The translations under genes and the position numbers were made by a program. 64,000 bases of DNA, from assembly GCF_001039005.1 (NCBI RefSeq), contig NZ_LDWR01000021.1, forward strand, positions 299,648 through 363,647. The letters are read 5' to 3'. Position 1 is the stretch's first letter. Every line of letters begins with the position of its first letter. Shown in pieces: positions 55,460 to 64,000 of this stretch. The DNA is from Burkholderia cepacia (GTDB lineage: Bacteria > Pseudomonadota > Gammaproteobacteria > Burkholderiales > Burkholderiaceae). A model generated the notes under the pieces. It searched no databases. It had not been told where the DNA came from and saw only the letters and a program-made list of their open reading frames with translations.

Positions 55460-57634
55460 ATGATCGACCAAGCAGGACTGCAAGTCGCGCCAGCGCTGAG
55501 CCAGTTCATTGAAAACGAAGCGCTGCCGGGCACCGGCATCGACAAGGCCGCGTTCTGGAGCGGTTTCTCGGCCCTGGTGCACGACCTGGCGCCGCGCAAC
55601 CGCGAATTGCTCGCGGAACGCGACCGCCTGCAGCAGGAACTCGACACCTGGCACCGCGCGCACCCCGGCCCCGTGCGCGACCACGCCGCGTATCGCGCGT
55701 TCCTCGAACAGATCGGCTACCTCGTGCCGGTCCCGTCGAACGTCGCGGCAGCCACCGCGAACGTCGACAGCGAGATCGCCACGCAGGCCGGCCCGCAGCT
55801 CGTCGTGCCGCTGTCGAACGCGCGTTATGCGCTGAACGCCGCGAATGCCCGCTGGGGCAGCCTGTACGACGCGCTGTACGGCACCGACGCGCTGCCCGAA
55901 GACAGCGGCGCCGAACGCACCGCCACCTACAACCCGACGCGCGGCCAGCGCGTGATCGACTACGCGCGCAACGTGCTCGACAACGCGGCGCCGCTCGCGA
56001 GCGGCTCGCACAGCGACGCGCTGCGCTACCGCGTGCAGGACGGCCAGCTCGCCGTCGAAACCGCCAAGGGCAGCGTGCCGCTCGCGCAGCCGGCGCAGTT
56101 CGTCGGCTACCAGGGCGCGGCCGACGCGCCGTCGGCGATCCTGCTGAAGCACAACGGCCTGCACCTCGAGATCCAGATCGACGCATCGACGCCGATCGGC
56201 CGCGCCGATCTCGCGAACGTGAAGGACGTCGTGCTCGAGGCAGCGGTCAGCACGATCATCGACTGCGAGGATTCGGTCGCGGCGGTCGACGCCGACGACA
56301 AGGTCCAGCTCTACCGCAACTGGCTCGGCCTGATGCAGGGCACGCTGGTCGAGGAAGTCGCGAAGGGCGGCAAAAGCTTCACGCGCCGCCTGAACACCGA
56401 CCGCGACTACACGACGCCCGACGGCGGCACGCTGTCGCTGCATGGCCGCTCGCTGCTGTTCGTGCGCAACGTCGGCCACCTGATGACCAACGGCGCGGTG
56501 CTCGACCGCGACGGCAACGAGATTCCGGAAGGGATCCTCGACGGCGTCGTCACGACGCTGTGCGCGCTGCACGACCTGAAGGCGAAGCGCAACTCGCGCA
56601 CGGGCTCGATCTATATCGTGAAGCCGAAGATGCACGGCCCGGTCGAAGTCGCGTTCGCCGATACGCTGTTCGCGCGCATCGAGGATCTGTACAGCCTGCC
56701 GCGCAACACGCTGAAGATGGGCATCATGGACGAGGAACGCCGCACCAGCGTGAACCTCGCCGCGTGCATCGCGGCCGCCGCCGCGCGTGTCGCGTTCATC
56801 AACACCGGCTTCCTCGACCGCACCGGCGACGAGATGCACACCGCGATGGAAGCGGGCCCGATGATCCGCAAGGGCGACATGAAGTCGTCGGCATGGATCA
56901 CGTCGTACGAACGCAACAACGTGCTCGCGGGCCTGTCCGCCGGCCTGCGCGGCCGCGCGCAGATCGGCAAGGGCATGTGGGCGATGCCGGACCTGATGCA
57001 CGCGATGCTCGAGCAGAAGATCGCGCATCCGCGCGCCGGCGCGAACACCGCCTGGGTGCCGTCGCCGACCGCCGCGACGCTGCACGCGCTGCACTACCAT
57101 CTCGTCGACGTGCAGGCCGTCCAGCAGGCACTCGAAAAGACGCCGTACGCGAGCGAGCGCGACGCGCTGCTCGAAGGCCTGCTGACCGTGCCGGTCGTCA
57201 AGCGCGCCGAATGGAGCGAGGAGGAGATCCTGCGCGAGGTCGAGAACAACGCGCAGGGCATCCTCGGCTACGTCGTGCGCTGGGTCGAACAGGGCGTCGG
57301 CTGCTCGAAGGTGCCGGACATCCATGACGTCGGCCTGATGGAAGACCGCGCGACGCTGCGCATTTCGAGCCAGCACATCGCGAACTGGCTGCGCCACGGC
57401 GTGATCACCGAGGCGTTCGTGCTCGACGTGTTCAAGCGGATGGCGCGCGTCGTCGACCAGCAGAACGCGGGCGACCCGAACTATCGCCCGATGGCGCCCG
57501 GCTACGACCAGTCGACCGCGTTCAAGGCCGCGTGCGCGCTCACGCTGCAGGGCACATCGCAGCCGAGCGGCTATACCGAGCCGCTGCTGCACCAGTTCCG
57601 GCTCGCGTACAAGGCGCAACCGCACGGCGGTTAA
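55460..57634 (+). CDS. glcB: Malate synthase G
   Basis: The 724-residue monomer has normal malate synthase G length and starts with '[22 protein letters not shown]'. Catalytic elements are visible: '[17 protein letters not shown]' (R and substrate contacts), '[16 protein letters not shown]' with the metal/base Glu-Glu, and '[16 protein letters not shown]' with the aspartate of the Mg site. It condenses glyoxylate, made by GlcDEF, with acetyl-CoA to malate. It is 44 bp after glcG. The strong GGGAGGATTAACG precedes the ATG. Confidence 0.96.
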   Translation: MIDQAGLQVAPALSQFIENEALPGTGIDKAAFWSGFSALVHDLAPRNRELLAERDRLQQELDTWHRAHPGPVRDHAAYRAFLEQIGYLVPVPSNVAAATANVDSEIATQAGPQLVVPLSNARYALNAANARWGSLYDALYGTDALPEDSGAERTATYNPTRGQRVIDYARNVLDNAAPLASGSHSDALRYRVQDGQLAVETAKGSVPLAQPAQFVGYQGAADAPSAILLKHNGLHLEIQIDASTPIGRADLANVKDVVLEAAVSTIIDCEDSVAAVDADDKVQLYRNWLGLMQGTLVEEVAKGGKSFTRRLNTDRDYTTPDGGTLSLHGRSLLFVRNVGHLMTNGAVLDRDGNEIPEGILDGVVTTLCALHDLKAKRNSRTGSIYIVKPKMHGPVEVAFADTLFARIEDLYSLPRNTLKMGIMDEERRTSVNLAACIAAAAARVAFINTGFLDRTGDEMHTAMEAGPMIRKGDMKSSAWITSYERNNVLAGLSAGLRGRAQIGKGMWAMPDLMHAMLEQKIAHPRAGANTAWVPSPTAATLHALHYHLVDVQAVQQALEKTPYASERDALLEGLLTVPVVKRAEWSEEEILREVENNAQGILGYVVRWVEQGVGCSKVPDIHDVGLMEDRATLRISSQHIANWLRHGVITEAFVLDVFKRMARVVDQQNAGDPNYRPMAPGYDQSTAFKAACALTLQGTSQPSGYTEPLLHQFRLAYKAQPHGG

Positions 57635-57640
57635 GCATGT

Positions 57641-57664
57641 GCATGCGGGGCTCGCCCCGCATGC
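57641..57664 (+). terminator. Hairpin after malate synthase
   Basis: GCATGCGGGG and CCCCGCATGC pair perfectly around CTCG, 7 bp after the glcB stop. There is no T-tract behind it. Confidence 0.6.
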
Positions 57665-57674
57665 CGGCTTCACG

Positions 57675-57703
57675 AAACGGGCGGCCTTCATGGCCGCCCG
57701 TTT
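57675..57703 (+). terminator. Second terminator of the glc operon
   Basis: AAACGGGCGGCC and GGCCGCCCGTTT pair perfectly around TTCAT, with a short T run at the end of the stem (57701-57704). It is the better intrinsic terminator of the two. Confidence 0.78.
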
Positions 57704-57894
57704 TCAAATTCGCATTCTTGCGACCTTTGAAACGAATAATCGGCGCATATCGCCCGCTTTCGCTTTTCGCGTGCGTCCCTCGTTAAACCGCCGAAATCGG
57801 CGGCCGCGCGCCGCACGGCGTCTTCCGCCATGCCGCAAAGCCTTGCGCTGCAACGCTTTGCCCGATATCCGCAAGCCCGGGATTTCACTGTAAT

Positions 57895-57908
57895 TTGATC
57901 CGGATCAA
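57895..57908. promoter_or_regulatory. FNR/Anr-type box
   Basis: TTGATCCGGATCAA is an exact match to the FNR consensus TTGAT-N4-ATCAA and is a perfect 14-bp palindrome. It lies about 50 bp upstream of TATACT (57947-57952). The likely controlled gene is the diguanylate cyclase at 58165. Confidence 0.72.
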
Positions 57909-58164
57909 CGGGTCGCAACATTTTCCGCGCATCCCGACGTGCGCGTTATACTCCGTTGAATCCGCGCTGCCCGATTCGTCGGATCATCGAATCGCTGCAG
58001 ATGTCGCCAATGAATGCATGATTTACCGGTATATCTAGCCGCGATTGCCGATAATCGGTGTCCATTTTCTCCGCCGACCGGCGGGGAGGCGTCGGAATGG
58101 CCGCGTAACGGATCGCCGCCGACACGTCATACGAACAATCGCATCGCCCCGCGTCCCGGCGGCG

Positions 58165-59748
58165 ATGCCCATCGATCCACGGACCATGGCAGAAACCGAC
58201 TACGCAATGCCCAGCGAATCCGGCCTGACGAGCCGTGTCGCCGCCCATCTGCGCAGGTTCCTGCTGCCGCACCTGATCTTCTATACCGGCCTGCTGATCG
58301 CGCTGCTCCTGCTGCTCCTGTGCGCGATCGTGCTGTACGAGGGCCGCATGGACGCGCGCGACCGCGCACGCATCACGCAGCAGAACCTCGCGCTGATGGC
58401 GTCGTGGGACATCGAGCGCAACATCGAGATCTATTCGCTGTCGCTGCAGGCCGTCGTCGAAGGCGAGAACGACCCCGAGGTCGTCAGGCTGCCGATGCCG
58501 CTGCGCCGCCAGGTGCTGTTCGACCGCGCGACGACGGCCAAGTACCTCGGCGGCATCTACGTGCTCGACGCAAAGGGCGACATCGCGGTCGACGGCAAGA
58601 GCGACGTGCCGCGCAAGGCCAACTTCGGCAACGAGCCGTACTTCACCGTGCACCGCGACCACCCCGACGTCGGCCTGTACGTCAGCGACCCGTACCATTC
58701 GCGGCTGCGCGGCGGCTCGCCGAGCATCGCGCTCAGCCGGCGGATCTCGAAGCCCGACGGGTCGTTCGGCGGCGTCGCCGTGATGTCGATCCGGCTCGAA
58801 TATTTCCAGAACCTGTTCTCGCGCCTGTCGCTCGGCGACCGCGGCTCGATCGCGCTGATCAACACGGACGGCCGGATGCTCGCGCGCGAACCGTACGACC
58901 CGGCGATCGTCGGCCGCGACATCAGCCGCGCCAGCACATTCCGGAAATTCATGACCGCCAGCGACGGCAGCTTCGCCGACACCGCGTCGATCGACGGCGT
59001 GCGGCGCCTGTACGTATTCCGGCACCTCGACCACCTGCCGCTCATCATCATGGTCGCGCAATCGGAAGGGAACATCTATGCCGCATGGTACGACCGTGCG
59101 ATTCCGATCGGCTCCGCGATGGCCGCGCTCGCGATCGGCTTCGTCGGCCTGTCGCTGCTGCTCGACGTGCAGCTGCGCAAGCGCCACCGCGCGGAAACCG
59201 AGTTGCAGGCGCTCGCGCGCACCGACGGCCTCACGGGCCTCGACAACCGCCGGATGCTCGACGTCACGCTCGCGCGCGAATGGCGCCGCGCCGCGCGCTC
59301 GCAGCTCGCGCTGTCGCTGCTGTTCATCGACGTCGATTACTTCAAGCACTACAACGACACGCAGGGTCACCAGGCCGGCGACGACGCGCTCGCCGCGGTC
59401 GGCCACTGCATCGCCGGCTGCCTGCGCCGCCCGGCCGACTATGCGGCGCGCTACGGCGGCGAGGAGTTCGTCGTGGTGCTGCCCGACGTCGACACGGACG
59501 GCGCGGTGACGATCGCCGAGACGATCCGCACGGGCATCCTCGATCTCGGCATCCGGCACGACGCCGGCACGACCGGCCGCCTGACGGTGAGCATCGGCGT
59601 GACGACGAGCTATCCGGAACACGACGACGACATGCAGGCCGCGCTGAAGCTTGCCGACGATGCGCTGTATCGCGCGAAGGAAGCCGGGCGCAACCGCATC
59701 GTCGCGCTGACGGCCGTGTCCGACGATCTCGCGTCGCGGCGGGCCTGA
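58165..59748 (+). CDS. Diguanylate cyclase with periplasmic Cache-type sensor
   Basis: The 527-residue protein has a first membrane segment ('IFYTGLLIALLLLLLCAIVLY', about residues 34-54), a periplasmic double-Cache-like domain ('LGGIYVLDAKGDIAV', 'NEPYFTVHRDHPDVGLYVSDP', 'ISKPDGSFGGVAVMSI') and a second membrane segment ('SAMAALAIGFVGLSLLL'). The GGDEF domain follows, with an intact 'GGEEF' (431-435) and RxxD inhibition site (RPAD). It should make c-di-GMP in response to a small extracellular ligand. Starts at 58165 and 58186 are both plausible. The FNR-type box upstream suggests oxygen-dependent expression. Confidence 0.9.
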   Translation: MPIDPRTMAETDYAMPSESGLTSRVAAHLRRFLLPHLIFYTGLLIALLLLLLCAIVLYEGRMDARDRARITQQNLALMASWDIERNIEIYSLSLQAVVEGENDPEVVRLPMPLRRQVLFDRATTAKYLGGIYVLDAKGDIAVDGKSDVPRKANFGNEPYFTVHRDHPDVGLYVSDPYHSRLRGGSPSIALSRRISKPDGSFGGVAVMSIRLEYFQNLFSRLSLGDRGSIALINTDGRMLAREPYDPAIVGRDISRASTFRKFMTASDGSFADTASIDGVRRLYVFRHLDHLPLIIMVAQSEGNIYAAWYDRAIPIGSAMAALAIGFVGLSLLLDVQLRKRHRAETELQALARTDGLTGLDNRRMLDVTLAREWRRAARSQLALSLLFIDVDYFKHYNDTQGHQAGDDALAAVGHCIAGCLRRPADYAARYGGEEFVVVLPDVDTDGAVTIAETIRTGILDLGIRHDAGTTGRLTVSIGVTTSYPEHDDDMQAALKLADDALYRAKEAGRNRIVALTAVSDDLASRRA

Positions 59749-59885
59749 GCGAAGGCGGGGCGGCCGCCGGGCCGCCGCCGTCCGCGTGCAAAATCGCCGA
59801 CAATGTCGGCTCGACACGCCACCGCGCCGCCGCGCGGCTGACGCGCGCGGCCGGCCGCACCGGTTCGCGGCCGCTTCGCACCACC

Positions 59886-61268
59886 ATGAGACTCAAGGCA
59901 AAGATCTTCCTTCTGGCCATCGTGCCGTTCCTGCTCGCGATCGCCGGCATCGGCTTCGGCGTGCGCCAGCAGGCGACGTCGCTCGCGCGCACGCAGCACG
60001 CGACGATCCAGGCCGCGTACCTGTCGAGCAAGGAAGTCGAGCTGAAGCATTACGTCGAACTCGCGACGAGCGCGATCATGCCGCTCTACGACGCGAGCGG
60101 CCGCAATGCCCGCGACGACGCGCTGCTGCGCACGCAGGCGCTCGCGATGCTGCAGAAAATGGATTTCGGCCCCGACGGCTACTTCTTCGTGTACGACCTG
60201 CACGGCAATTCGCTGATGCATCCGCGCGAGCCCGAGCGCGTCGGCCACAACTTCTGGTCGATGCGCGACCCGCAGGGCGCGCTGACGATCCAGAAGCTGA
60301 TCGGCGCGGCGTCGCACGGCGGCGGCTACGTGCGCTATGCATGGCAGCGGCCGTCGACGGGCCGCGTCGCGCCGAAGCTCGGCTACGTCGTCGCGCTGGA
60401 GCGCTGGGGCTGGATGGTCGGCACCGGCATCTATCTCGACGACGTCGACACCGCGCTGCAGCGCATCGACGCGCGCGCGTCCGCGAACATCGAGCGCACG
60501 ATGAGCTGGCTCACCGCGATCGCGCTCACGGGGGCGGCGGCGATCGCCGTGTGTGCGCTGGTGCTGAACGTCAGCGAGTCGCGCAGCGCCGACGCGAAGC
60601 TCAAGCTGCTCGCGCAGCGCGTCGTCGAATCGCAGGAGCAGGAGCGCGCGCGGCTGTCGCGCGAGCTGCATGACGGGATCAGCCAGATGATGGTGTCCGC
60701 GAAGCTGATGCTCGAATCCGCGCTCGCGCGCTTCGAACGCGGCGCGGCGCGCATGCCCGAGGCCGAGCAGGCGCTCGTGACCGGCGTCGGGCGGCTCGGC
60801 GACACGCTGCGCGAAGTGCGGCGCATCTCGCATGCGCTGCGCCCCGCGATGCTCGACGATCTCGGTCTCGCGGCCGCGCTCGAGCAGCTCGTGCGCGAAC
60901 TCGGCGCCGAAAGCGGCATCGACATCGGCTATACGCAGGTCGCGCACAGCGGCACGCGGCCGCTGCCCGCCGCGGTCAACACCGCGCTGTTCCGGATCGC
61001 GCAGGAAGCGCTCAGCAACATCGTGCATCATGCGCAGGCGTCGCGCGCGGCCGTCACGCTCGACGTCGGCGCGCACGCCGTCACGCTGACCATCGCCGAC
61101 AACGGCTGCGGCTTCGACGCCGAACGCTCGCAGGCCGACGCGCGCCGGGGCATCGGCCTGCGCAACATGCGCGAGCGCCTCGACGCGCTCGGCGGCATGC
61201 TGACGATCGCGTCGCAGGTCGGCCATACGATCGTGGCCGCGCGCGTGCCGCTGCGCAGTGCCGCCTGA
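59886..61268 (+). CDS. Cache-domain sensor histidine kinase (NarL-type, HisKA_3)
   Basis: The 460-residue kinase has two membrane segments (about residues 5-25 and 210-230) around a single Cache domain with 'LQKMDFGPDGYFFVYDLHGNSLMHP' and 'YVVALERWGWMVGTGIYLDDVD', the typical sCache_2 pattern. The cytoplasmic part has the phospho-acceptor H262 in 'RLSRELHDGISQMM' and an HATPase_c domain ('ALFRIAQEALSNIVHHA', 'ADNGCGF', 'GIGLRNMRERL'). It phosphorylates the regulator encoded 32 bp downstream. Small organic acids are frequent ligands of this Cache type, but the ligand here is not known. Confidence 0.93.
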   Translation: MRLKAKIFLLAIVPFLLAIAGIGFGVRQQATSLARTQHATIQAAYLSSKEVELKHYVELATSAIMPLYDASGRNARDDALLRTQALAMLQKMDFGPDGYFFVYDLHGNSLMHPREPERVGHNFWSMRDPQGALTIQKLIGAASHGGGYVRYAWQRPSTGRVAPKLGYVVALERWGWMVGTGIYLDDVDTALQRIDARASANIERTMSWLTAIALTGAAAIAVCALVLNVSESRSADAKLKLLAQRVVESQEQERARLSRELHDGISQMMVSAKLMLESALARFERGAARMPEAEQALVTGVGRLGDTLREVRRISHALRPAMLDDLGLAAALEQLVRELGAESGIDIGYTQVAHSGTRPLPAAVNTALFRIAQEALSNIVHHAQASRAAVTLDVGAHAVTLTIADNGCGFDAERSQADARRGIGLRNMRERLDALGGMLTIASQVGHTIVAARVPLRSAA

Positions 61269-61300
61269 CGACGCGCCCCATAACAGGAGACCTTTCACGC

Positions 61301-61945
61301 ATGAGCGCCCCCGACACCGCCCGGTCCGCCGCCCGACTGCTGCTCGTCGACGATCACCCGCTCGTGCGCGACGGCTTGCGGATGCGGCTCGAAGCGGCCG
61401 ACCTGTCCGTGGTCGGCGAAGCCGGCAACGCCGACGAGGCGCTCGCGCTTGCCGCGTCGCTCGAACCCGATCTCGCGTTGATGGACGTCGGCATGAACGG
61501 GATGAACGGTATCACGCTCGCGGGCGTGTTCCACGAGCGCTTTCCCGGCATCCGCGTGCTGATGCTGTCGATGCACGACAACGTCGAATACGTGACGCAG
61601 GCCGTGCGCGCCGGCGCGAGCGGCTACCTGCTGAAGGATTCGCCCGCGAGCGAGATCGTCCGCGCGATCGGCGCGGTGCTGGCCGGCCAGACGTTCTTCA
61701 GCGAAGGGCTCGCCGCGCGGATGATTCACGCGAGCGCGACCGCGTCGCCGCTCGATCGCCTGACGCCGCGCGAACGCGACATCCTCGATGCGCTCGCCGA
61801 AGGGCTGTCGAGCAAGCAGATCGCGCAGCAGACGGCGCTGTCGGTACGCACGGTGGAGACGCACCGGCTCAACCTGAAGCGCAAGCTCGAGATCGAAGGG
61901 CAGGCCGAGCTGATCAAGTTTGCGGTCGAGCATCGGCGGCGGTAG
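61301..61945 (+). CDS. NarL/FixJ-type response regulator
   Basis: The 214-residue protein has a receiver domain with phospho-acceptor D62 in 'LALMDVGMNGMNG', acidic 'LLLVDDHPLVRDG', and the conserved Lys in 'GYLLKDSPASE'. The LuxR-type DNA-binding domain is 'LTPRERDILDALAEGLSSKQIAQQTALSVRTVETH' (split). It is the partner of the kinase directly upstream. AACAGGAGACC lies before the ATG. Its target genes are unknown; the divergent environment suggests the fimbrial operon or the cyclase as candidates only. Confidence 0.94.
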   Translation: MSAPDTARSAARLLLVDDHPLVRDGLRMRLEAADLSVVGEAGNADEALALAASLEPDLALMDVGMNGMNGITLAGVFHERFPGIRVLMLSMHDNVEYVTQAVRAGASGYLLKDSPASEIVRAIGAVLAGQTFFSEGLAARMIHASATASPLDRLTPRERDILDALAEGLSSKQIAQQTALSVRTVETHRLNLKRKLEIEGQAELIKFAVEHRRR

Positions 61946-62494
61946 GGCGGCGCGACAACCGCGCCCCTGTCACGATTCGCCGTCCCGTTTCATATTCGCC
62001 CAATCGTCCTCTCCCCGAGTCGACGGAATCCTTTCGCATGCCGCGGGCGGGCGACATCCTCACGAGCCGCGCGATCGAGTGCGTGACGTCATCAAGCGAT
62101 ACACGGTATTCAGGCGACTGCCCGGCGCCGCCACGCATCGTCGCGGTGTTCGCCGGCGAACCGCGCCGCGCTCGTCGATGCCGCGGTCGACGATTGCCCG
62201 CGGACGTTCGGTGCCGACATATCACGCGCGGCGACGAGCGAGGGCGCCCAAGAACCGATGCCGTTCAGTCCCACACCGCACGGCATCGCCGATGTCATCG
62301 CGACGTGACAAAAGTTCATCTTTAGATTGGTTGGGGCCAGTAGGATTCGTTTCGTCCAAATGTAACCGGGACGGAAACAAAAATTTCGGCGGCATGACGC
62401 CTAACCGGGTTGCCGTTGGATGTCGCGGGCGCTATTGAGTGAATAGCGCCTCGGCGTCGTAAATCAATTTAAATCGTTCAAGAAACTAAAAACC
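61946..62494. other. Intergenic region (549 bp) upstream of the fimbrial operon
   Basis: No convincing gene. The second half (62300-62494) is clearly more AT-rich than its surroundings and should contain the fimbrial promoter and a long leader. The hairpin at 62428-62450 lies in it. A near-repeat pair GTTTCGTCC (about 62349) and GGACGGAAAC (about 62370) was also seen. No tRNA or mobile element features. Confidence 0.55.
62428..62450 (+). promoter_or_regulatory. Perfect 9-bp hairpin in the pilin leader
   Basis: GGCGCTATT (62428-62436) and AATAGCGCC (62442-62450) pair perfectly around GAGTG, 44 bp before the pilin ATG. It could stabilise the highly expressed pilin mRNA or act as a control element. 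Confidence 0.55.
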
Positions 62495-63037
62495 ATGCAA
62501 ACCAAACTCATTTCCGCTCTGTTGCTCGTGGGTGCCGCCACGGCTTCGCAAGTCGCATCTGCAGCCGACGGCACGATCACGTTCACCGGCAGCGTAACCG
62601 CGCAAACTTGCACGATCAACGGCAACGGCAGCAACTCGAACAACTTCAATGTGCCGCTGCTGAACGTGTCGACCAGCGCGCTGGCCGCCGCAGGCCAAAC
62701 TGCCAGCGCCAAGGCGTTCAGCATCGCGCTGACGGCCTGCACGCCGGCGTCGGGCAACGTCCACGCCTACTTCGAACCGGGCCCGACGGTCGACACCGCC
62801 ACCGGCAACCTGTTCCTGACCGCAGGCGGCGCGACCAACGTCGAGATTCGCCTGTTGAACGGTGACTATACGCCCATCAAGCTTGGTGCCGCCGACGCTT
62901 CGCAGAACTCACAGTCGGTTGCAATCACAGCTACCGGCACCGCCACGCTGAACTACCTCGCGGAATACTACGCCACCGGCGCCGCAACGGCCGGTGCGGC
63001 GACGTCGAGCGTCATGTACTCGCTCGTTTATCAGTAA
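62495..63037 (+). CDS. Major type 1 fimbrial subunit (chaperone-usher pilin)
   Basis: The 180-residue protein has a Sec signal (about residues 1-23, ending 'QVASA') and a mature Ig-like pilin domain. It has two cysteines ('AQTCTINGNG', 'LTACTPASG') that form the conserved disulfide, and the C-terminal 'YSLVYQ' with the penultimate aromatic of the donor-strand F-strand. Thr, Ala and Gly dominate. The cell surface is its destination after assembly with chaperone and usher. The ribosome site is weak (AG-rich). Confidence 0.9.
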   Translation: MQTKLISALLLVGAATASQVASAADGTITFTGSVTAQTCTINGNGSNSNNFNVPLLNVSTSALAAAGQTASAKAFSIALTACTPASGNVHAYFEPGPTVDTATGNLFLTAGGATNVEIRLLNGDYTPIKLGAADASQNSQSVAITATGTATLNYLAEYYATGAATAGAATSSVMYSLVYQ

Positions 63038-63125
63038 CTTATTGATTAGTTATCCACATTAAAACCGGGTGGGGCGGCAGGCATTCGCCCCCTGCCTCCG
63101 TTACGTTGCCTGAATCGATCCAGCC
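63038..63125 (+). promoter_or_regulatory. Pilin-chaperone intercistronic region with alternative hairpins
   Basis: Two mutually exclusive stems can form: GGGGCG (63071-63076) with CGCCCC (63086-63091), or GGCAGG (63076-63081) with CCTGCC (63091-63096). Intercistronic hairpins after major pilin genes often protect or partly terminate the transcript, giving more pilin than chaperone. Confidence 0.4.
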
Positions 63126-63899
63126 ATGAAGCTACGAAAAGCACTCAGATTCTCGATCGCCGCCGCATGTATCGCATGGCTCGGCTACCTGGCGACACCC
63201 GCCGACGCGTCGGTGGTGATCGGCGGCACGCGCGTGATCTACGGCGCGGGCGAATCCGAGGTCACGCTGAAACTCTCGAACGCAGGCCAGGCGCCGGCGC
63301 TCGTGCAGTCATGGGTCGATGCAGGTGACGTGCGCAGCGCACCGTCCAATATCAAGGTGCCATTCACCGTCACGCCGCCGATTGCGCGGATCGATCCGTC
63401 CAAGTCGCAGACACTGCGTATCGTCTATACCGGCGAGCCGCTGCCGGAGGATCGCGAGTCGGTGTTCTGGCTCAACGTGCTCGAAGTGCCGCCCAAGGCG
63501 AGCGCGGCGGACGCGGACATGAACCGGATCCAGCTCGCGTTCCGCTCGCGCATCAAGGTGTTCTATCGCCCGGACAAGCTCAAGGGTTCGTCGGCCGATG
63601 CGCCGGCGCAGCTCACGTGGCGCCTCACACAGGTCGACGGCAAGCCGGCCATCGAGGCGCATAACCCGACGCCGTTCCATGTTTCGCTGACCATGATCAG
63701 CGTGCAGTCGGGCGGCCGCCGCGCGATCTTCGACGATGGCGGCATGGTCGGGCCGGGCGCGACGCGCGTCTTTCCGCTGAAGGGTGATGTGCCCGATGCG
63801 GCCGGCGCCAGCGTGCACTACACGGCGTTGAACGACTACGGTGGCGCAGTCAGCAGCGAGGCGCCACTGCGGTCAGGCACCGCGGCACCGTCGCCGTGA
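63126..63899 (+). CDS. Periplasmic fimbrial chaperone (PapD-like)
   Basis: The 257-residue protein has a signal peptide (about residues 1-28, ending 'PADA') and two Ig-like domains. 'VVIGGTRVIYGAGESEVTLKLSN' contains the first strand with the conserved arginine. 'LPEDRESVFWLNVLEVPPKA' is the family signature, and 'RIKVFYRPDKLKG' carries the invariant basic residue that anchors pilin C termini. It caps pilin subunits in the periplasm and delivers them to an usher, whose gene should follow beyond the window. Ribosome binding site unremarkable. Confidence 0.93.
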   Translation: MKLRKALRFSIAAACIAWLGYLATPADASVVIGGTRVIYGAGESEVTLKLSNAGQAPALVQSWVDAGDVRSAPSNIKVPFTVTPPIARIDPSKSQTLRIVYTGEPLPEDRESVFWLNVLEVPPKASAADADMNRIQLAFRSRIKVFYRPDKLKGSSADAPAQLTWRLTQVDGKPAIEAHNPTPFHVSLTMISVQSGGRRAIFDDGGMVGPGATRVFPLKGDVPDAAGASVHYTALNDYGGAVSSEAPLRSGTAAPSP

Positions 63900-63970
63900 T
63901 GCGCGGCTGACCTCTTCGATTGCGCGCGGCGCGGCTGGCGCGCCACGTCCTTCCTATCGCAAGACCAAGC

Positions 63971-64000
63971 ATGCTCGCCCCGGGCAGGGCGCAGGCTTGC
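63971..64000 (+). CDS. Possible start of a fimbrial usher gene (partial)
   Basis: An ATG at 63971 opens a frame to the window end (10 codons). Position 72 bp after the chaperone is where an outer-membrane usher is usually found. The fragment is too short to identify, and no clear ribosome site is visible. Confidence 0.2.
   Translation, partial: MLAPGRAQAC

Larger units (their letters stand above)
57635..58164. other. Intergenic region (530 bp) after glcB: two hairpins, an FNR-type box, a possible promoter
   Basis: It contains hairpins at 57641-57664 and 57675-57703, a small hairpin at 57788-57803 (CCGCCGA-AA-TCGGCGG), the FNR-type palindrome at 57895-57908 and a TATACT -10-like hexamer at 57947-57952. 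No gene is supported in it. Confidence 0.6.

Noticed and set aside
58014..61268. 1084-codon frame running through the cyclase and kinase genes
   Set aside because: The upstream part is a shadow in another frame of the cyclase. Only the portion after 59886 codes for the kinase, so this is not a fusion protein.
62094..62101. TGACGTCA palindrome upstream of the fimbrial operon
   Set aside because: A single 8-bp palindrome is expected by chance, and there is no second copy or known bacterial regulator for it here.
61946..62494. Possible phase-variation (invertible) switch before the pilin gene
   Set aside because: No pair of matching inverted repeats bracketing a promoter and no recombinase gene were found.

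Overview
The window reads as one stretch of a Burkholderia-type (betaproteobacterial, cepacia-complex-like) secondary replicon. It has a very high G+C content, strong third-position GC bias with long shadow reading frames, and dense catabolic operons, each next to its own regulator. No rRNA, tRNA, insertion sequence, phage or CRISPR array was seen. The genus is inferred from gene content and style, not from a search.

Layout. 1-755: 5' part of a Tat-exported GH28 polygalacturonase. 1196-5703: amino-acid module with a class III aminotransferase, an M20 amidohydrolase, diaminopropionate ammonia-lyase and an Lrp/AsnC regulator. 5767-19344: a ferulate-to-protocatechuate island. It holds a tannase/feruloyl esterase lipoprotein, a porin, an MFS aromatic-acid carrier, a MarR regulator, a GntR regulator, the vanAB demethylase, feruloyl-CoA synthase, vanillin dehydrogenase, feruloyl-CoA hydratase/lyase and a divergent metal-dependent amidohydrolase. 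Four copies of one 15-bp palindrome (ATCAGGTAACCTGAT and variants) tie its promoters together. 19432-30308: a non-phosphorylative L-arabinose operon (dehydratases, dehydrogenase, lactonase, araFGH-type ABC importer, MFS) with a divergent LysR regulator.

30411-36988: a TetR-controlled RND efflux system with its own outer-membrane factor. 37049-38297: an OsmC protein and a divergent GntR regulator. 38397-45965: a LacI-controlled galactoside operon (ABC importer plus GH42 beta-galactosidase) ending in a textbook terminator. 46084-47764: an ArsR-MFS pair around a perfect 16-bp inverted repeat. 47776-49977: a membrane diguanylate cyclase and a ferritin-like protein. 50180-57634: the glycolate/glyoxylate module glcC-glcDEF-hbpS-glcB with two identical GlcC-type operators. 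58165-61945: a second diguanylate cyclase behind an exact FNR-box palindrome, then a Cache-sensor histidine kinase and a NarL-type regulator. 62495 to the end: start of a chaperone-usher fimbrial operon.

Together the genes describe a plant- or soil-associated lifestyle. Pectin, feruloylated arabinoxylan, arabinose, galactosides and the C2 acid glycolate can all be taken apart here. Ferulate and arabinose, which are linked to each other in grass cell walls, are handled by adjacent operons.
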